In this document: positions 24,219 to 34,162 of the stretch, piece by piece
Position numbering within the stretch: the first letter of the stretch is position 1
Layout of the letters: each line of letters begins with the position of its first letter
IMG/VR virus record: IMGVR_UViG_3300008954_000132
Location: 1-37,090 of that record
Length of the DNA: 37,090 bases
From: a virus
Strand: one strand, 5' to 3'
Notes under the pieces: model-generated
Database searches by the model: none
Told to the model about the DNA's origin: nothing
Seen by the model: the letters and a program-made list of their open reading frames with translations, nothing else
Program-made: the position numbers and the translations under genes

Positions 24219-27200
24219 TTCTATTAGCTATTCCTTGCCCAAGATTATCTTGCGGCCATAAGGATTGGTATTGAGCAGCTTTATTTCCGCCACCCTGGGG
24301 AAGGTTTGCAAACGATCCACCCATAGGATCAGGACCTGTTACCTGTTGGCCTGTTGTTTGTGCTGGAGGTGGAGTACCACCGGCCATTGCTATTCTATCA
24401 TTATTAGTTGCTTGCATTTCTTTTTCTAATCCGTTTCTGACACCCATTAAAAAGTTATCTCCTGCGGCTAACGCAGATGTAGAAGATTTACCTAATGCAT
24501 TTTCAAGATTATAAGATCGTTGTCTCACAGAAGGAATTAATGCATTCTTATTCCACACTGGAGAGGGTACTTTTTCTGGAGATGTATTTAAATAATTCTG
24601 TATCTCTTCAAAATCTATTTTATTTGGATTAACTTTTGGCATATCTTTATCTTCATCTGCCATAGCATTCCACCACTTAGCAAATAGACTTCTTAAAGTT
24701 TTTCCTCCTTCAACTGAAGGATTAAGTAGCATTCTACTTACTCCTTCTCCTCCAATTTTTTGATCTATTCTTTCCATCTCAGTAAATAAATCATAAGTTC
24801 TTTTTAAAGCAGCCGGGTCTCCTAGCCATCCTCCAATGTGTCTTCCTAAAAGAATTAAAGCAGCAGATCCTGCGAGACCTCCTAAGCCTCCACCTACAGA
24901 ACCCATAAGTAATGTTCCTCTAGCTACTCCTTGTCCTAAACTCATTCCACCAGCCGCTCCTAAAGTTAGTTTTCTTTGTACGAATACAGAAGGATCAGCA
25001 ATTCCTACTTCAGCTTCTCTTCTCATTATTTTAATCATTGTTTCTAAATGATGTAAAGCTTGTTCACCTCCCTTTCCTCCGCCATACAGTTGAATTAATT
25101 TATTCTTGGCTGCAGCAATGTCTGTGTCCTCTCCCACTAGCCCTAAGTTTTTAGCAAATCGTTCTACATTAAATCCTTGTACTTCATTAGGTCCTACCTT
25201 TAATGCTTTCCAAGGCTTATCTCCTAAACCAGATTGTAAAAGTTTATCAGGGTTTATTCCTTTCAACCATGTATCAGAAACAAACTCATCATTAATTTCA
25301 TCAATGTATCTTCGATTCATTAGCCCGCTAGACTTCGCTTCTTCTAATAAACTAAATAAACTTCTTTCTTCTAAAGCTCTTGGTGCATAATCAAAAGAAC
25401 TTTTAAATGCATCATAGATATATAGTTCTCTAAATCTATCAAACATTTCAGTTCCTGTTTTGTTTTTACCATAGCCCATTAAAGTTTTTAAATCTTGTAT
25501 AGCAAAAGGACTTGTAGATCTAAACACAGATCGAATAGCCTTGGCCCACATTTGATCAGGATTAATAGTAGCTCTTCCAGTTATTCCTACTAAACCTAAG
25601 TTAGTAAAAATTTCTGAATCTACTTTACGTATATTTTTTGCAGTCGGAGAGTAGTAAGGCATAATAGAATTATGAAAAAAACTATTAGCTTCTAGTTGAG
25701 CTTTTTGTACTTCATCAATTCCTTTCATTATCTTACCAATGTATTGTTCTCCTGCTTCTGCTCCGCCTTGTGCTACGATACTGTCATAAGATTTTTTAAC
25801 TGCGCTAGTCTTTAATAATTCTTGCATTGGGTTTCCACCACCAATAGATGCCCAGTCTTTTTCTAAAGCAGTTCTTAAAGCTTGAACAAAACTTCTAGGG
25901 TCTTCTAGTTTGGTACTAGGTAAAACTTTAGTTAACATTTTTTGTAAACCTATAGCCTGTTGGGCCGTGATATTACCATCGTTTTGTGTTAACCATTTTA
26001 ATTCTTTTATAAAAGCTACTAACGGATCATCAAATTCTGTTACCGGAGACTGTGCCCCTACTCTAGCAGTTAAACCTTGCGTCTCTCCATACAATTGAGG
26101 GTATTGAGCTTGTAATCTTTTTAATACTTCATCTGCCCATACTCCAACGTGTTTAGTTGGAACAATTTTTAAATCTTCTAGGCCATGATACTTAGTAGCA
26201 TCTAATACTTTTTCATATTTAGTAGAAATAACATTAAACATCTCTTGAAAGTTTCTTCTAAATTGAGGAATTGATCCCAGTGCTAATAGTTGAGTATGTG
26301 ACATAGGAACCGCTGCATTAATATTATCTAAATAATTATTATAGAATTGAACTTCTAACTTGTTTCTAAATTTTTGACGCTTACCTGCTATCCAGGGAAA
26401 TACTCCAACTGATTTATTAAATTGTCTAACAAATCCAGCAAAGGCTCCGTGGTTTTCATTCATGACTGCTGATAAATTAGTATCATAACCATACTTGTAT
26501 GCATTCTTAGCAATAATTTCTGCTTGCTTACCTTTCATACCTAAAATTCCTTTAACCCCACTTCCTATTCCTCCTAACAAAGGCATTAATAAAAAGCCAC
26601 CTGCATTAAATAGCATTGCATTCGACATAGCTTTATTTGCGTGAACAATCTCTTGTTCTACTGGTGAAAGTTTATCTATTTCATTTTCACTTACTCTAGC
26701 TAAATCTTCATGTGTTGCCCCACCGGTATCAGTAAGTGCTTCAGCAACTCCATAGGTAATAGATCCCATTCCAGCTCCTGCCATACCAAGACCTTGTGAT
26801 TTTAATTCTGTTTGTAAAAGCTGACTAGGAGAGTAGTACATTCTACCACCTTTCATTCCCAATCCATACTTAACTTGTTGTTGTGCTTTATCAATTCCTC
26901 TAGCAACTCTATTCCAGACAGCTGCAGTTCTTCCAAGAAGACCTACCATCTTACCTGCGGGAGATCTAATCATTATTTTCGATGCAAGGTTAGACATTTT
27001 GTAAGCGTTGTTTCCTAGATTAACTAATCCATAGTTTGCTCTGCCTCCTGATGAAATAAATGCCTGAGCTATTTTATTTCTATCCTGAATGTAAGGCATT
27101 AAACTTCCAGCTACATCTCCTACTAATTCAAAGTCTAATCTTTTTAATCCTGTTGCTGCTTCAAAAGGTCTAAGCTGTGCCTCTTTATCTCTAGCTAATG

Positions 27201-27369
27201 TTTCAGCTGCAGCTCCTTGCTCTTCCATCATGGCACCTACATTAGGATAGCCTTTTAGCATTCCAGTTTTGAAAGCTTTGTCTAATCCCATTAACTGCTC
27301 TCTATTTAAAGTAGAAACGTCTATTGCATTATTATCTATTGCTTTTTGTAATGCTGCTATTGATGCCAT
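24211..27369 (-). CDS. large internal virion (ejection) protein
   Basis: 1052 residues, the largest protein here. Mostly helical with several hydrophobic Gly/Ala-rich stretches (for example LGMAGAGMGSITYGVAEALT near 195-214 and GSVGGGLGGLAGSAALILLG near 830-850) that could enter a membrane. The C-terminal 60 residues are Gln/Pro/Gly-rich. No transglycosylase motif seen. Size and place after the 766-residue protein match the ejected core proteins of podoviruses (T7 gp15/gp16-like in role, not in sequence). Shares one base with the next upstream gene. Confidence 0.75.
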   Translation of the reverse strand: MASIAALQKAIDNNAIDVSTLNREQLMGLDKAFKTGMLKGYPNVGAMMEEQGAAAETLARDKEAQLRPFEAATGLKRLDFELVGDVAGSLMPYIQDRNKIAQAFISSGGRANYGLVNLGNNAYKMSNLASKIMIRSPAGKMVGLLGRTAAVWNRVARGIDKAQQQVKYGLGMKGGRMYYSPSQLLQTELKSQGLGMAGAGMGSITYGVAEALTDTGGATHEDLARVSENEIDKLSPVEQEIVHANKAMSNAMLFNAGGFLLMPLLGGIGSGVKGILGMKGKQAEIIAKNAYKYGYDTNLSAVMNENHGAFAGFVRQFNKSVGVFPWIAGKRQKFRNKLEVQFYNNYLDNINAAVPMSHTQLLALGSIPQFRRNFQEMFNVISTKYEKVLDATKYHGLEDLKIVPTKHVGVWADEVLKRLQAQYPQLYGETQGLTARVGAQSPVTEFDDPLVAFIKELKWLTQNDGNITAQQAIGLQKMLTKVLPSTKLEDPRSFVQALRTALEKDWASIGGGNPMQELLKTSAVKKSYDSIVAQGGAEAGEQYIGKIMKGIDEVQKAQLEANSFFHNSIMPYYSPTAKNIRKVDSEIFTNLGLVGITGRATINPDQMWAKAIRSVFRSTSPFAIQDLKTLMGYGKNKTGTEMFDRFRELYIYDAFKSSFDYAPRALEERSLFSLLEEAKSSGLMNRRYIDEINDEFVSDTWLKGINPDKLLQSGLGDKPWKALKVGPNEVQGFNVERFAKNLGLVGEDTDIAAAKNKLIQLYGGGKGGEQALHHLETMIKIMRREAEVGIADPSVFVQRKLTLGAAGGMSLGQGVARGTLLMGSVGGGLGGLAGSAALILLGRHIGGWLGDPAALKRTYDLFTEMERIDQKIGGEGVSRMLLNPSVEGGKTLRSLFAKWWNAMADEDKDMPKVNPNKIDFEEIQNYLNTSPEKVPSPVWNKNALIPSVRQRSYNLENALGKSSTSALAAGDNFLMGVRNGLEKEMQATNNDRIAMAGGTPPPAQTTGQQVTGPDPMGGSFANLPQGGGNKAAQYQSLWPQDNLGQGIANRNA

Positions 27370-29669
27370 TATTCCCCCGGTACCGGAATGGTAGTTAAAA
27401 TATCCGCTGTCTCTGCTTGATTTATTTGTTTTGCCGCGTTACCCATTTTCCATTGATTAATATATGGAATGACAACAAATGATTCTAGGAATGCACTATT
27501 GCCTCCAGATTCTAAATAATTATTAGCATCAGTATTAAAGTTTCCAATCAATTGTGCTTGAAGTGCTCTGTATGCAGATTTAATTGTTTTAGCAGTAACG
27601 TTTTGGTTTTTAAATGGTCTAGGAATTATACCTAATGCACCTGTTCTTTCAGCTGCTGCTTCAATATCCCATTTAGTTAAACGGTCTTCATGTTTGTTAG
27701 CGTTTGCAATAATATATTTTAATCTTGTTTCAATTAAAGCTACCTGCATCAGTTGGTCTAGTTGTTGTTGGCTTACTTTACCATTGTACTCTTTCATTAC
27801 TTCTGCTCTAGCTGCCTCCATATCTCTTCCATATTCCCTTTGGATCCATTCTGCGTGGGTCATTTTTTCCTTACCAATACCTAATACACCACCTACTTTT
27901 ACTTCCCTTGTGTCTAAATTGTCAGCAGCTAAAATTGTATTATCAATATAATTACCCATACTCATTCCTTGAGTATATTTATTCTCGTAAGATTGGTAGC
28001 TATCCATAGCTCCTTTGTAATCTTCTGTAATTAGTTTCCATCCCCCTTCCCAACCTAGGACTTCATCAGGAGCGCTTAAGACATAATTTACATATTGTAA
28101 TCCAGTTGCAGCACTACTTAATTTGGTTCTCATTTTATGTTGAGTTGTACCTGAAACTTCCATACTTCGTGGATTTTGACCTTGGAAAGGAATCCAGGCG
28201 ATCGTTCCGTCAGGGTTTTGAGTTTGCATTAACCATTGACCATATTCATCTTCCCTAACTTCTAGCACCCGTTTACCATATAAAGCATCAGGATCATCAA
28301 CCATCACATGTTTAACATCTCCTATTACTTTTTGTGCACCTGGTTTATTGTCTTCTTGAGCTTTTAAGAAAGCAATAGCTAAGTCTTTATCAAATGCTCT
28401 TTGAGATTGGTTTAATGCTATAGCTGTATCAACTACGGGGCCTGTAGACTGTCCTACGACATCTAAGAATCCTTTTAATCCTTTTTCTCCAGACTTATTG
28501 GACATCATTCCAGATGCTAGTTTCATTAGTAATAAATCTCTATCATTACCTTGAGCCCCTGTTAGATCAGTAATTTGGTTTCTAAATTTTAAAAACTTAT
28601 CTTTAGTTCCAAGATCTGCACTATTAAATTCTTCTTTTAAAACTTTAGCTTGTGTCTCTGCATCTTTAAGTTTTTGTGCTTCTAATATTGCGGCTTCATC
28701 TTCATTAAGAGGTGTTCCTCCTGATGGTGGAATAGTTTCAGCCGTTAGAATATTCATTTCATTAGGATTACCTCTATCATAATCTCCTTCTACTCCTGTT
28801 TGTCCTTCTCTTACTGCAAAATCAGTTTGCCAAATCTGTACTGCTTGGTCCACATGCTCTTGAGTAATCTCGTTAGCTCCTGCTTCCAATGCTACTTTCT
28901 GAGCAATGTTCATAATTAAATTTTGTTCGTCATCACTTAGTTGGACTGCTGCTCCAGTCTCTGGGTCTTTCATTGTGGCTGCTCCACCAAACAATAATGG
29001 CATCGAAAGCAATCCCGAACTTAATTTAGATTTTTCCCATCCTTTTTTCATTTTAGTAGATTTTTTAAAAGCTTCGATTCCTTCTTTAGTTCCTTTACCG
29101 CCCCCTTGAAGTGTTTTACCAAAGTTAAAAAGTTGTCTTCCTCTTGTAAATATTCCAGGGCCTATTAATGCTTCTCCAGCTCCTAATGCAACCTTACCAG
29201 GGTCCTTTTCTCTTGCTCCCTCATACATAGTTTTAGCTCCCATACCTACAAAAGCACCTCCTACTCCCATTTTAGTTGCTCCATAAGTTTTTGGAAATTT
29301 TTTAGCTAAGTAATGTGCGCCAGTACCTGTAAAGGAAGGTTTTTGTCCAGTTGCTTCTCTGAATAGCCGAGCAATTCCAGTTTTTTGTAAACCTTTTTTA
29401 ACATAAGGCATTCCAGCTTTAACTGCTGTTTTTCCTACACCCCATGCAAGTTGTCCTTTTTTCCAAGGTGCTGCTAACATTGCAGTATTATAACCGCCCC
29501 CTCTACTGAAATCCCACAGATGTCTTCCCGGTCCTGCTTGCCACGCTCCTTTTAAACCCGCTGGTGTAGAGTACCAAGGAGCACCTCCTTGTTGTAATTT
29601 AGGAATTTGATTATGCTTAATTTGGGCTGCGTGCCTAAACATTTTTCGGTTTAAGACTGGATCATTCAT
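27369..29669 (-). CDS. internal virion protein, 766 residues
   Basis: Begins MNDPVLNRKMFRHAAQIKHN, then PKLQQGGAPWYSTPAGLKGA, a short Gly-Gly region often seen in marine phage virion proteins. Residues 90-210 have hydrophobic Gly-rich segments, and the rest is helical and acidic. Ends TTIPVPGE. It belongs to the ejection module between the polyglycine protein and the 1052-residue protein. No enzymatic motif seen. Function by position and composition only. Confidence 0.7.
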   Translation of the reverse strand: MNDPVLNRKMFRHAAQIKHNQIPKLQQGGAPWYSTPAGLKGAWQAGPGRHLWDFSRGGGYNTAMLAAPWKKGQLAWGVGKTAVKAGMPYVKKGLQKTGIARLFREATGQKPSFTGTGAHYLAKKFPKTYGATKMGVGGAFVGMGAKTMYEGAREKDPGKVALGAGEALIGPGIFTRGRQLFNFGKTLQGGGKGTKEGIEAFKKSTKMKKGWEKSKLSSGLLSMPLLFGGAATMKDPETGAAVQLSDDEQNLIMNIAQKVALEAGANEITQEHVDQAVQIWQTDFAVREGQTGVEGDYDRGNPNEMNILTAETIPPSGGTPLNEDEAAILEAQKLKDAETQAKVLKEEFNSADLGTKDKFLKFRNQITDLTGAQGNDRDLLLMKLASGMMSNKSGEKGLKGFLDVVGQSTGPVVDTAIALNQSQRAFDKDLAIAFLKAQEDNKPGAQKVIGDVKHVMVDDPDALYGKRVLEVREDEYGQWLMQTQNPDGTIAWIPFQGQNPRSMEVSGTTQHKMRTKLSSAATGLQYVNYVLSAPDEVLGWEGGWKLITEDYKGAMDSYQSYENKYTQGMSMGNYIDNTILAADNLDTREVKVGGVLGIGKEKMTHAEWIQREYGRDMEAARAEVMKEYNGKVSQQQLDQLMQVALIETRLKYIIANANKHEDRLTKWDIEAAAERTGALGIIPRPFKNQNVTAKTIKSAYRALQAQLIGNFNTDANNYLESGGNSAFLESFVVIPYINQWKMGNAAKQINQAETADILTTIPVPGE

Positions 29670-29678
29670 CTCTCACCT

Positions 29679-30593
29679 CTATACTTTTCCGATATTAATA
29701 TTACTTGCTGGTCGGTTTACCATGTTGTAGGCAGCATAAGCTCCGATACCTGCACCGGCAGCTTGAGCTAACGGATTAACTCCTGGACCTGTGGTTGCTG
29801 TAATCTGACTTGCTGATGTTGGAAGGTTAGTCATCATACCTTTCATGAATTCCATTCTTTGATATGGCTCGTAAGCTCTTGCCATTTGAGTTTGTCTCTG
29901 AGCGCTTAAAGCTTGTTGTGCTAATTGTTGTTGAACTCCTCCTGCTTGAAGTTGACTTTGAATATCTGCTTGTTGCATTTGTTGTGCTTGTGCTCCTGCT
30001 ACTCCATATTGTTGAGCAGCCTGCATCCCTGTAGTTACCCCTAATCTTTGTTGTGCTTGAGCTGCACCTAAAGCTTGTCCATATATTCCTGCCTGCATTT
30101 GTCCTATTTGTCCTAGTCGGGCTCTATCTAATTCAGCTGATGCTACTCCTTGTCTTGCTCCACCAAAGGCTCCTGATTGAACAGCTTCTGCTGACAATTG
30201 ATTTTGTCTTATTTGAGCTTGTCGGTTGATTTCATCTGTAACATGTTGTGAATATGGATTCATAAAAGAAGCAATACTTCCAGCTCCTGTTGCGGGTAAG
30301 CCGCCCGCTAAAGTTTGAGCGCCGGCAATAGCTCCTAGACCTGCAGATAGTTGAGGAAGTCCTACTCCTGTAGTTCCTGCACCCGTAAAGCCTGCTTGTT
30401 GTAAAGCTGAAGGTTTAGCTGTTTGATAGGCAGGTAAACTGATTGGAGCTTTTGCTAAGTTTAAAGCTTCATCATAGAGTGCTAGTTTACGCGACTCTAC
30501 TCCTGGTGCTTCTCTTGCAATGTTTGTTTGTGTGCCGGTTGTCGAGCCGCCGCCTCCGCCGCCTCCGCCGCCACCCCAGCCAAAGAAACTCAT
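29679..30593 (-). CDS. Ala/Gln/Gly-rich internal virion protein with polyglycine start
   Basis: 304 residues. MSFFGWG is followed by ten Gly in all, encoded by a GC-rich GGC/GGA run (30541-30580) that stands out in the AT-rich genome. Core FMNPYSQHVTDEINRQAQIR and AEAVQSGAFGGARQGVASAE is typical of marine phage ejection-type proteins (Phe-Met-Asn-Pro-Tyr; Gly-Ala-Phe-Gly-Gly). The Gln/Ala-rich coiled part lies at 145-240. Ends PASNINIGKV. Probably part of the internal core. Stop 9 nt before the next gene; ATG overlaps the upstream stop by 4 bp. Confidence 0.8.
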   Translation of the reverse strand: MSFFGWGGGGGGGGGGSTTGTQTNIAREAPGVESRKLALYDEALNLAKAPISLPAYQTAKPSALQQAGFTGAGTTGVGLPQLSAGLGAIAGAQTLAGGLPATGAGSIASFMNPYSQHVTDEINRQAQIRQNQLSAEAVQSGAFGGARQGVASAELDRARLGQIGQMQAGIYGQALGAAQAQQRLGVTTGMQAAQQYGVAGAQAQQMQQADIQSQLQAGGVQQQLAQQALSAQRQTQMARAYEPYQRMEFMKGMMTNLPTSASQITATTGPGVNPLAQAAGAGIGAYAAYNMVNRPASNINIGKV

Positions 30594-31051
30594 ATTAACT
30601 CCTTAACAAAGTGATAATGTTTTACTTTCCAACCGTGCGGAATAACACTTTTTAAATATCCCGGACGACCTTGAACGCTGATTCGTTTACAGCTATTTAA
30701 TTTACCCATCTCTTCAATGACTTTAATAATTTTATCTACCCATAATTTATAATGTTTACCTGTTAATATTAATACTTGGTATTCTTTAAAGTTAGGTAGC
30801 TTCATAAATTGTGTAACCATTACACCAAATACTTTATTCTCTAGGCCGTCATCTGATCCATATATAATAAACAATTGATTAGTATCCTTTTTACAGTTTG
30901 CTTTAATATGAGAAGACTCTGCCCAGCTTCCGCCATATTTTAAAGCTTCTTTAATTTGAAATTCAACTAAAGGCCACATATTATCTACATCCGTGGGTGC
31001 AATAGCTAATACTTCTATTACTTTATTAATGTTCTGTTTTTTTGCTTGCAT
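30590..31051 (-). CDS. GNAT-like/T7 gp13-type internal virion protein (tentative)
   Basis: 153 residues from ATG 31051 (MQAKKQNINKVIEVLAIAPT); a longer frame from 31108 lies fully inside the upstream gene. Core: VDNMWPLVEFQIKEALKYGG, then QLFIIYGSDDGLENKVFGVM, and YQVLILTGKHYKLWVDKIIK, SCKRISVQGRPGYLKSVIPH. The order and the Gly-Arg-Pro-Gly-Tyr block resemble DUF2833/T7 gp13-like and acetyltransferase-fold proteins of phage cores. No acetyl-CoA loop is clear. Overlaps the upstream gene by 26 bp. Medium certainty for the gene, lower for the fold. Confidence 0.6.
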   Translation of the reverse strand: MQAKKQNINKVIEVLAIAPTDVDNMWPLVEFQIKEALKYGGSWAESSHIKANCKKDTNQLFIIYGSDDGLENKVFGVMVTQFMKLPNFKEYQVLILTGKHYKLWVDKIIKVIEEMGKLNSCKRISVQGRPGYLKSVIPHGWKVKHYHFVKELI

Positions 31052-31877
31052 GTAATAAATCAAATATCCTTTTAAATTTTTTCTGTTGATCGTAAAAGAA
31101 AGTTGCACCTTTCTTTCTCATTTCTTTTCTATCAGATATAGAAGCTCCTTCTAAAATACCGGCTCCTAATATAGCATCTGCTCGGGATACAAATTCACCA
31201 TCTGCTAATTGAGCTAGGATAGTATCTTCGTCTTTATCTCCTTGGGGATCCTCTAAATAGCCTCCAGCTCTTATATAATTTTGTGTATCTTTCTCATCGT
31301 GGGTAGTTTTAGATGGAAGATAATTAACTCCTCCTTGATTAAATTTTTGAACACTTGCTAGACCACCAGTGTTATATTTATATACATCTTGATTTGAATA
31401 TAAGGAAGGCACTGCGCTCCAGTTACTAGCATAGTCTCCTATTCCTTTATGTGCCTGGGATTGTTTCTCGTATGCTTTTTTATAATCTTCTTCTGTGAAA
31501 GGTGGTTTAGGATCATCACCTTTAAATACTTCTCCTAGTCCTACAGCTGCTGCTGTTCCATAACCTATCTTAGCGGCAGGCGATTGGTCACTCCACCAAG
31601 GTCCAGCTTTTTGCATAAGGCCTTGAAGACCTGTTGCCTTTACAGGTGTAGCTCCTTTAGCTTGCATGGTAGCTGTGTTAACTCCCGGTGTTCCCCAAAA
31701 AGATTTTATTCCACTAAAAGGTGCGCCTTGTCCTATTCCCATTCCAGCACCACCCATTGCTCCAATAGCAGCAGAACCACCTCCTACTAAGAAGGCATCT
31801 CTAAATGATCTACCTGTTGATTTTCCTCTAAGTTTTTGTACGCCGAATGTAGCTAATGCTAATGTTAATGGATCCAT
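31026..31877 (-). CDS. Gly-rich virion protein with LADGEFV motif
   Basis: 283 residues. N-terminal half is Gly/Ala-rich and hydrophobic (AFLVGGGSAAIGAMGGAGMG). The middle has GGLASVQKFNQGGVNYLP, and near 225 stands LAQLADGEFVSRADAILGAG, a C-terminal signature found in many marine phage structural proteins. The last 40 residues are basic. First gene of the ejection module in transcription order. Probably an internal or tail-associated virion protein. Function not known. Confidence 0.75.
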   Translation of the reverse strand: MDPLTLALATFGVQKLRGKSTGRSFRDAFLVGGGSAAIGAMGGAGMGIGQGAPFSGIKSFWGTPGVNTATMQAKGATPVKATGLQGLMQKAGPWWSDQSPAAKIGYGTAAAVGLGEVFKGDDPKPPFTEEDYKKAYEKQSQAHKGIGDYASNWSAVPSLYSNQDVYKYNTGGLASVQKFNQGGVNYLPSKTTHDEKDTQNYIRAGGYLEDPQGDKDEDTILAQLADGEFVSRADAILGAGILEGASISDRKEMRKKGATFFYDQQKKFKRIFDLLHASKKTEH

Positions 31878-31931
31878 AATAAATATCTATTGTATTTACC
31901 ATTTTACCCATAAGTGAGGCACATATCAATA

Positions 31932-32708
31932 TCATGCCACAGTTAGCTCATCTTTTAATTTACCTATATAAGACTTCTCGCCTGTATGGGTAATATATTC
32001 ATCGACTAAGGCATATATTTTACCACCTACATCAGTCCATAATTTACAGAAATAGAAGTCTTCTCCTAAATAAATTTCTTCTTCTTGATTATAATAAGTA
32101 TCAAAAAAGTTATAAAAATTAGGTCTTCTTACCATCTTACCATCTATAACATGGTCTTGTTTAATGGTAAGTTTAGGGTATTCCTTGACTAACTTCGTAA
32201 ATACAGAACGTTGTATCATCATACATCCCGCTGGTGCTCTGTGTAATTCTATCCAACCATCTTTAATTTTAATATTATCAGGATCTTTAACATGAATGGG
32301 AAAGGTTAATCCCATTGTTTCTACATCATCATCCGGACGACGCTTTAGATCCTCTCTAAATTTGTTTTGATTTATAGTTTTCATCGGATAAGCAATACAG
32401 CTTATCTCATGATCCGAATGTAATAATCTAAAAATAGATCTAGTACTAAAGGAAATGTCCGAATCAATAAATAAAAAATGAGTGCAAGAAGAATTGAGAA
32501 AAGCAGATACAGCTAGATTACGTCCTTGAGTAACTAAACTACTTTTAAGTATTTGAAAAGTAATATGATAACCATTCAATAGACATTCTTTTTGTAAATC
32601 CAAGATGGCTTTACAGTAGTGTAGTTGCACCGTGTCATAACACGGGGTAGCTACCATTAAGCTAATCCTAGATTTCGTTTCTTTTTTTAATGGTTGTTCT
32701 TTTTTCAC
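31932..32708 (-). CDS. GT-A-fold glycosyltransferase
   Basis: 258 residues. Residues 14-90 contain SRISLMVATPCYDTVQLHYC, SSLVTQGRNLAVSAFLNSSC and HFLFIDSDI, with the metal-binding Asp82-Ser-Asp84 of the GT-A fold (GT2/Anp1-like). A later GWIELHRAPAGCMMIQRSVF fits the acceptor side. It overlaps the other glycosyltransferase by 41 bp; ATG 32657 (MVATPCYD) is an alternative start beyond the overlap. Substrate unknown. Could decorate virion proteins, phage DNA or host surface sugars. Confidence 0.8.
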   Translation of the reverse strand: MKKEQPLKKETKSRISLMVATPCYDTVQLHYCKAILDLQKECLLNGYHITFQILKSSLVTQGRNLAVSAFLNSSCTHFLFIDSDISFSTRSIFRLLHSDHEISCIAYPMKTINQNKFREDLKRRPDDDVETMGLTFPIHVKDPDNIKIKDGWIELHRAPAGCMMIQRSVFTKLVKEYPKLTIKQDHVIDGKMVRRPNFYNFFDTYYNQEEEIYLGEDFYFCKLWTDVGGKIYALVDEYITHTGEKSYIGKLKDELTVA

Positions 32709-33627
32709 GATAAGCTCCGAGTAAAAATCGTTTCCAAAACATTCCTATAACATTCCAATCATAGAATTTTTTATAATATGCTTTTTGAAAATCTAATATA
32801 TCATTAATATCATTTTTAAACATGGATTGAACCCCTTGAATACCTGCCGTAAATCTTTCACTTAAAGCTTTATAGTCTGAAGTATAAGGAACATAGATAG
32901 GAAATTCTCCACATGTTTCAGGAATAGCGCCGAGGTCCGTGGTCAATAAGACTAGACCCGCTGCTAGTGATTCCATAGCAGAAATACAAAACGTTTCTTC
33001 CCATATAGAAGGATAAACATTGGCATCATACTCATGAAGTTTGGCTAATAAATCTTTATGCTTACAATAACCCATGTAATTAACATTGGGCAGTTGTTTA
33101 GCTTTTTCATACAATTTAAGGTAGTGCTTATCATTAGCTTCTTTAAAAGCATCTCCATAAATTTGAGTACTGGAATAAACATCTAAAGTAATATTTTTAT
33201 TCTCTTTTAATTGTTCCATTGAATGAAGAAGAACTTCTAGTCCTCGCCATGGAGTAGAGAAATAAACTAATTTAATTTTATCCTTCTTTTCCTGCTTTTT
33301 CTTAATAACAAGTTCATCATAATCAATACCATTTTTAATAACTAGACAATTAGGAGACTCTAATTTGAACATATATCTAAATTTTTCATAATTCCAATGG
33401 GAATTAAATACATACCAATCATATTTTGTGTGGTTTTTAGGATTAGAAAACCAAGGAGCAATGTTAGGTTGGTCAAAAGAATTTTTAAGCCATAGAATAT
33501 TAGATCGAACAGGATGAAGAGGTTCTTTTTCTGGAACCGAAGTGGTAATTTGTACGGAATCCCAATGATTGGAACAATATTTTTTTAGATAATCTAATTG
33601 AATTTCGGTTCCACCGTAGGGTTGCAT
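32668..33627 (-). CDS. GT-B-fold glycosyltransferase (GT4-like)
   Basis: 319 residues. MQPYGGTEIQLDYLKKYC gives the glycine motif Gly-Gly-Thr-Glu, and ETFCISAMESLAAGLVLLTT followed by DLGAIPETCG gives the Glu-x7-Glu nucleotide-sugar site of GT4. The middle has KLVYFSTPWRGLEVLLHSME. Starts at the TAATG junction with the preceding gene. Works probably with the GT-A enzyme encoded next, a two-step glycan addition. Sits among structural genes, so virion glycosylation is a fair guess. Confidence 0.85.
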   Translation of the reverse strand: MQPYGGTEIQLDYLKKYCSNHWDSVQITTSVPEKEPLHPVRSNILWLKNSFDQPNIAPWFSNPKNHTKYDWYVFNSHWNYEKFRYMFKLESPNCLVIKNGIDYDELVIKKKQEKKDKIKLVYFSTPWRGLEVLLHSMEQLKENKNITLDVYSSTQIYGDAFKEANDKHYLKLYEKAKQLPNVNYMGYCKHKDLLAKLHEYDANVYPSIWEETFCISAMESLAAGLVLLTTDLGAIPETCGEFPIYVPYTSDYKALSERFTAGIQGVQSMFKNDINDILDFQKAYYKKFYDWNVIGMFWKRFLLGAYREKRTTIKKRNEI

Positions 33628-33821
33628 TATTTGGTTTTACCAAATACTTCCAAAGATGCAACTGTTATTTCAATGTCCTGTCTAAAATCATCAGAAATAG
33701 TATCTGTACCAGGATTAGCTACATCAGCATCAAATTCTGCTTTATCTGCGTATACCTTACCAGTTCTTTTATTCTTTACTATTTCTTTGACCTTTGCAGG
33801 TATTTTTATTGGGTCTGCCAT
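33627..33821 (-). CDS. hypothetical protein, 64 residues
   Basis: MADPIKIPAKVKEIVKNKRT, then GKVYADKAEFDADVANPGTD and an acidic, beta-like tail EITVASLEVFG. Shares a one-base overlap with both neighbours. Small and soluble, placed between a structural-type gene and glycosyltransferases. No family recognised. Confidence 0.7.
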   Translation of the reverse strand: MADPIKIPAKVKEIVKNKRTGKVYADKAEFDADVANPGTDTISDDFRQDIEITVASLEVFGKTK

Positions 33822-34162
33822 TATGCCGTTCCTTGATCCCCTGTTAATAATGCGTAAGAGATCATTCCTTTTATTACATTACCAGTGCCTGCCTGTAATT
33901 TCAAGGCATCACTTTCTTCTAAAACTATAGGTCCTTTCGCCAAATTTTGGGTAGTCATGGTACTTAATTTTATAGTACTAATTTCAGATGTATTACCAAC
34001 ACTTGAATCATACATATGAGCAGTAACAGTTGTAGTTCCTGAACTTACATTTTGAGTTTGAATATTTTGTAAGATGGCTCTTGAGCTTACACTTAAAGTT
34101 AGAACTGTAGTTTGACCTGTACCTGTTAAACTAAATCGTGCATTTTTATATTGTATTGCCAT
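33821..34162 (-). CDS. small beta-rich structural protein
   Basis: 113 residues with many Thr/Ser/Val: FSLTGTGQTTVLTLSVSSRA, TVTAHMYDSSVGNTSEISTI and LEESDALKLQAGTGNVIKGM. Repeated beta-strands and the Glu-x-Asp-Ala-Leu-Lys-Leu-Gln-Ala block are typical of small marine phage virion proteins (decoration or tail-associated). Neither signal peptide nor membrane segment. ATG 34162 overlaps the previous stop as TAATG. Role by similarity of pattern only. Confidence 0.7.
   Translation of the reverse strand: MAIQYKNARFSLTGTGQTTVLTLSVSSRAILQNIQTQNVSSGTTTVTAHMYDSSVGNTSEISTIKLSTMTTQNLAKGPIVLEESDALKLQAGTGNVIKGMISYALLTGDQGTA

Noticed and set aside
24836-25390. Plus-strand open frames inside the 1052-residue virion gene
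   Set aside because: Pro/Ser-rich shadows of the minus-strand coding frame without ribosome binding sites.
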